From NCBI GenBank assembly GCA_021401465.1, contig JADDMT010000107.1, forward strand, positions 34,992 through 98,991: 64,000 nucleotides of DNA. Direction: 5' to 3'. Below the pieces are notes generated by a model. It was given only the letters and a program-made list of their open reading frames with translations, was not told where the DNA came from and made no database searches. Every line of letters starts with the position of its first letter. Position 1 is the stretch's first letter. Shown here piece after piece: positions 62,101-64,000 of the stretch. This DNA is from Teratosphaeria epicoccoides. Taxonomy: Eukaryota > Ascomycota > Dothideomycetes > Mycosphaerellales > Teratosphaeriaceae. The translations under genes and the position numbers were made by a program.

Positions 62101-64000
62101 GGGGGCAGCGGTTCTTCTAGGTCACCGCGTTAAGGCCCCTATAGTCAACGTATAGGCGGAGCGTGTTATCCTTCTTCGGGACGAACATAACTAACGCTCT
62201 AGCCTCGCTGTCGCTTCGTCGGATCCACGCGTTCCTTTGCGCCTTGTAGAGGTAGTCTCGAAGTGTTTCGAGCTACGATTCCGACATAGGGTACAGAGGT
62301 TAATGCGGAGGATTGTAACCCTCCTTAAGGTCAATCGCATGTTCCGCGTCTAGGGCCCGGGCATAGGCCGCAGCCTCTGCGTCGAAAATATCGGCGTATT
62401 CCTCTAACTTAGGCGGAAGGGTAACGTCTTCCTTGACGTTCTGTATGCAGACCGCATACACGCATTAGACCTTCTTCATGTCCTTGTAGAAGCTGTGTGC
62501 GTCACGCATCCGCACCGCAGGAACTTCGCCTATAGAGCTATAGAACTAGTTGTTAGTAGCTCCATTAACAACGACTCCCTACTTGTAGCGCCAAGGGCGG
62601 CCGAGTAGGAGCTCCTTATCAGGAACGTCTTTGGCGTAGAAGACTTCGTTAGTCTCGCGCACTTCTCCCGAGGAGTCCGCGAGTTAGAGGCGCACGTTGT
62701 ACGCGCCTCGAGCCGCTGCGCCTTCGCCCTAAAAAGACTTCATGGTAGGCAGCAGGGCTCCTAGGATTGGCTTCAAACCGAGCCGTACGATTACCCTCTA
62801 GGGTATCACGTTGACCTCCGCAAGGTCATCTAACATACAGTCTACTAGCTCGAGCGAGCCATTAACTCGGACCGCGCTAGATAGGCGCCGCGTAGGCCAC
62901 GAGTCTACACCATTAGTAACAGACAGCTTAGATACCCGCGGTAGCCATTCGGTTGTCTCGGGCTTGTCCTTCTTTCGCCTCCCCTCTAGGGAGGTTTCGG
63001 ACACCTTGCTTACCTTCTTCCTATCACTTCGTTTAGGACAGCGAGCCGCCTAGTAGTCCCTCGCTCCACAGATGTAGCAGCTACTCGGAGGCTTCTCGCC
63101 ACCGTCTTTTGGCTCGGAGGGCTTGCTCCTCCGGAATGAACTACCGCGTTAGACGTAGCCCCTAGGGCGCTTGTAATAGCGGCCCTTCGGGGGGTCCTCG
63201 GGGCTTAGACGCTTATTGTCCTTACCGCCCGATTTCCCATTTCGCTTCAAGGTGATTTCCATACGTGTCGTAAGGGACACGAGGTCTTGCCGAGTTGTCG
63301 GAAGTTCATGAAAAGTCATGATTATGTTCCGAAGATTGTCATCGAGTTTGACGAGCAAGTGCCGCATGCGTTGCGTCTCGGTATAGGGTAGCATCTGTCC
63401 CTCGAGCGTGGCGAGATAGGTTGCGAAGCTAGAGGTTGTTTGTCCCTTCCCCTGCTTAGCCTTCTCGTACTCGACAGACACGGTAAGGGCGCGATTCCCC
63501 GGATCCTCGACCTAGTCGACACAGAACTAGCGAAAGTCCGCCTACGTATACGTTCTGTTGTAGACCCGCATAAGGTCATACCGCTCATGCTAATTGTTGC
63601 GAGGTTCCTTATCCTCTTCGAGCTACATCACACCAAAGGCGACTCGTTTGCCCTCTATGGAATATCCGCGTAGGTTGAGCACGAAAACTGCCTCACATGC
63701 CTGCAAGAAAGTTCGAGCCTCCTTCAAGGTGTCTCCCTTGAACGGCTTCGGGTTACGTGCGTTACGACTACCTCCTAGTTAGCCTACTATGGCCCCGAAT
63801 TTAGGCACCAAGTTCGCAGGCACATGCGGAGGGTCTGCGCCTCCTAGTAAGTTGTCTTCGCGGGTCCCTGGCATGAAATCTCGCTAGATTTCTTCGTCCG
63901 CTAGTTCGTTAGTACTACTCATGGCGACGTCTTCGTCGTCCTCGCCGTTGTCGCTGCTAGGAGCGGTGCGGCTCTAGCTCTAGTTCGCAAGGCGGTTCGC
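59113..64000 (-). pseudogene. Element B gag-pol with chromodomain, stop-riddled
   Basis: Right to left: gag (GDTLKEARTFLQACEAVF near 63,720; EGQMLPYTETQRMRHLLVKL near 63,370), a CCHC knuckle near 63,050-63,095 whose His codon has become Tyr (CYICGARDY...ARC), protease (VNGSLELVDCMLDDLAEVN near 62,830), reverse transcriptase with YLDDILVYS near 61,840-61,865 and SFLTDRIEFLGYIVSTEGV near 61,690-61,745, RNase H disrupted by a 166-bp tandem duplication, integrase (VVVDRYLKMNIF near 60,150; DRGSVFTSEY near 60,000) and a C-terminal chromodomain at about 59,190-59,350 (THYLVK-stop-KGYLPKYTQ-stop-VPAEDCKN), ending at TGA 59115-59113. The two stops in the chromodomain stand where tryptophans are expected. 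No intact frame remains. Confidence 0.88.
61145..61476. repeat. 166-bp tandem duplication in the RNase H region of element B
   Basis: Unit one (61145-61310) and unit two (61311-61476) both start GCAATC and end AGAAAGCCT or AGAAGGCCT. Copy A has a single unit. The length is not a multiple of three, so the duplication also shifts the pol frame. Unit one carries more T/A in place of C/G than unit two. Confidence 0.9.

Larger units (their letters stand above)
56318..64000 (-). mobile_element. Element B: youngest minus-strand chromovirus, inserted into gag of A, runs off right edge
   Basis: From left: 3' LTR (56318-56677), polypurine tract, about 800 bp of non-coding sequence with a TATA box, the antisense gene (57476-58972), then gag-pol on the minus strand to the right edge. 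The base before the LTR is the end of a five-A run in the gag of A, so a five-base AAAAA duplication is expected on the far side. It has the fewest RIP-type changes of the three family copies. Confidence 0.9.

Noticed and set aside
63440..63673. Plus-strand frames at 63,440-63,782 and the related 56,070-56,303
   Set aside because: They are antisense shadows of gag in elements B and A and show no Cys cluster or own promoter.
1..64000. CRISPR arrays, bacterial operons, rRNA or tRNA genes
   Set aside because: No spaced identical repeats, no ribosomal RNA sequence and no tRNA-like T-loop with matching arms were noticed by eye; a covariance-model scan would be needed to exclude tRNAs firmly.

Overview
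The window reads as a filamentous ascomycete chromosome (Pezizomycotina, probably Dothideomycetes; inferred from gene content, introns of mostly 46-60 nt with GTAAGT-type donors, and RIP-style decay of repeats). It has two sharply different compartments that meet near position 39,430.

Positions 1-39,427 are an ordinary GC-balanced gene-bearing arm. From left to right it carries: a partial gene running off the left edge; a secreted serine carboxypeptidase (S10); a TCP11/Sok1-type protein with an IQ motif; an AAAP amino-acid transporter; a PrxQ/Dot5-type peroxiredoxin; two lineage-specific hypothetical genes; a divergent pair of ethanolamine-phosphate cytidylyltransferase (ECT1) and GET1; a decayed three-unit coding repeat; a decaying tandem cluster of F-box/LRR-like paralogues; a small Cys-motif protein; a divergent pair of Mediator subunit Med18 and the mitochondrial KGD4/YMR31 protein; a Ser/Thr-rich membrane protein; a one-stop broken gene; a heavily broken AAA+ ATPase; an RNase H-like protein; a p24 cargo receptor; a short-chain dehydrogenase; and the 3' half of a rhodopsin/SAT4-type membrane protein gene. 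I rebuilt exon-intron structures by hand where splice signals and protein continuity agreed.

Positions 39,428-64,000 are a nest of Ty3/gypsy chromoviruses full of TAG/TAA codons and TpA, as expected from repeat-induced point mutation. The layers are: E (minus strand, oldest, truncating the SAT4-like gene); D (plus strand, 40,399-47,062, two LTRs and a perfect GTTAG target duplication) inserted into the integrase of E; C (plus strand, 390-bp LTR from 47,722) also in E; A (minus strand, 360-bp LTR from 49,111) inserted into the gag of C; and B (minus strand, 360-bp LTR from 56,318, running off the right edge) inserted into the gag of A. A, B and C are one family; B is the least mutated.

The most unusual feature is an accessory gene lying antisense to gag-pol, between the end of pol and the 3' LTR. 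Family A/B carries a 498-499-codon antisense reading frame with its own TATA box, a cysteine cluster and basic nuclear-type segments (57,476-58,972 and 50,269-51,768). The separate element D carries a different antisense frame (45,873-46,508) with a cysteine cluster followed by a coiled coil. Both share a C-x2-C-x6-C spacing. No reading frame in this compartment is intact; functions of the antisense genes are unknown.
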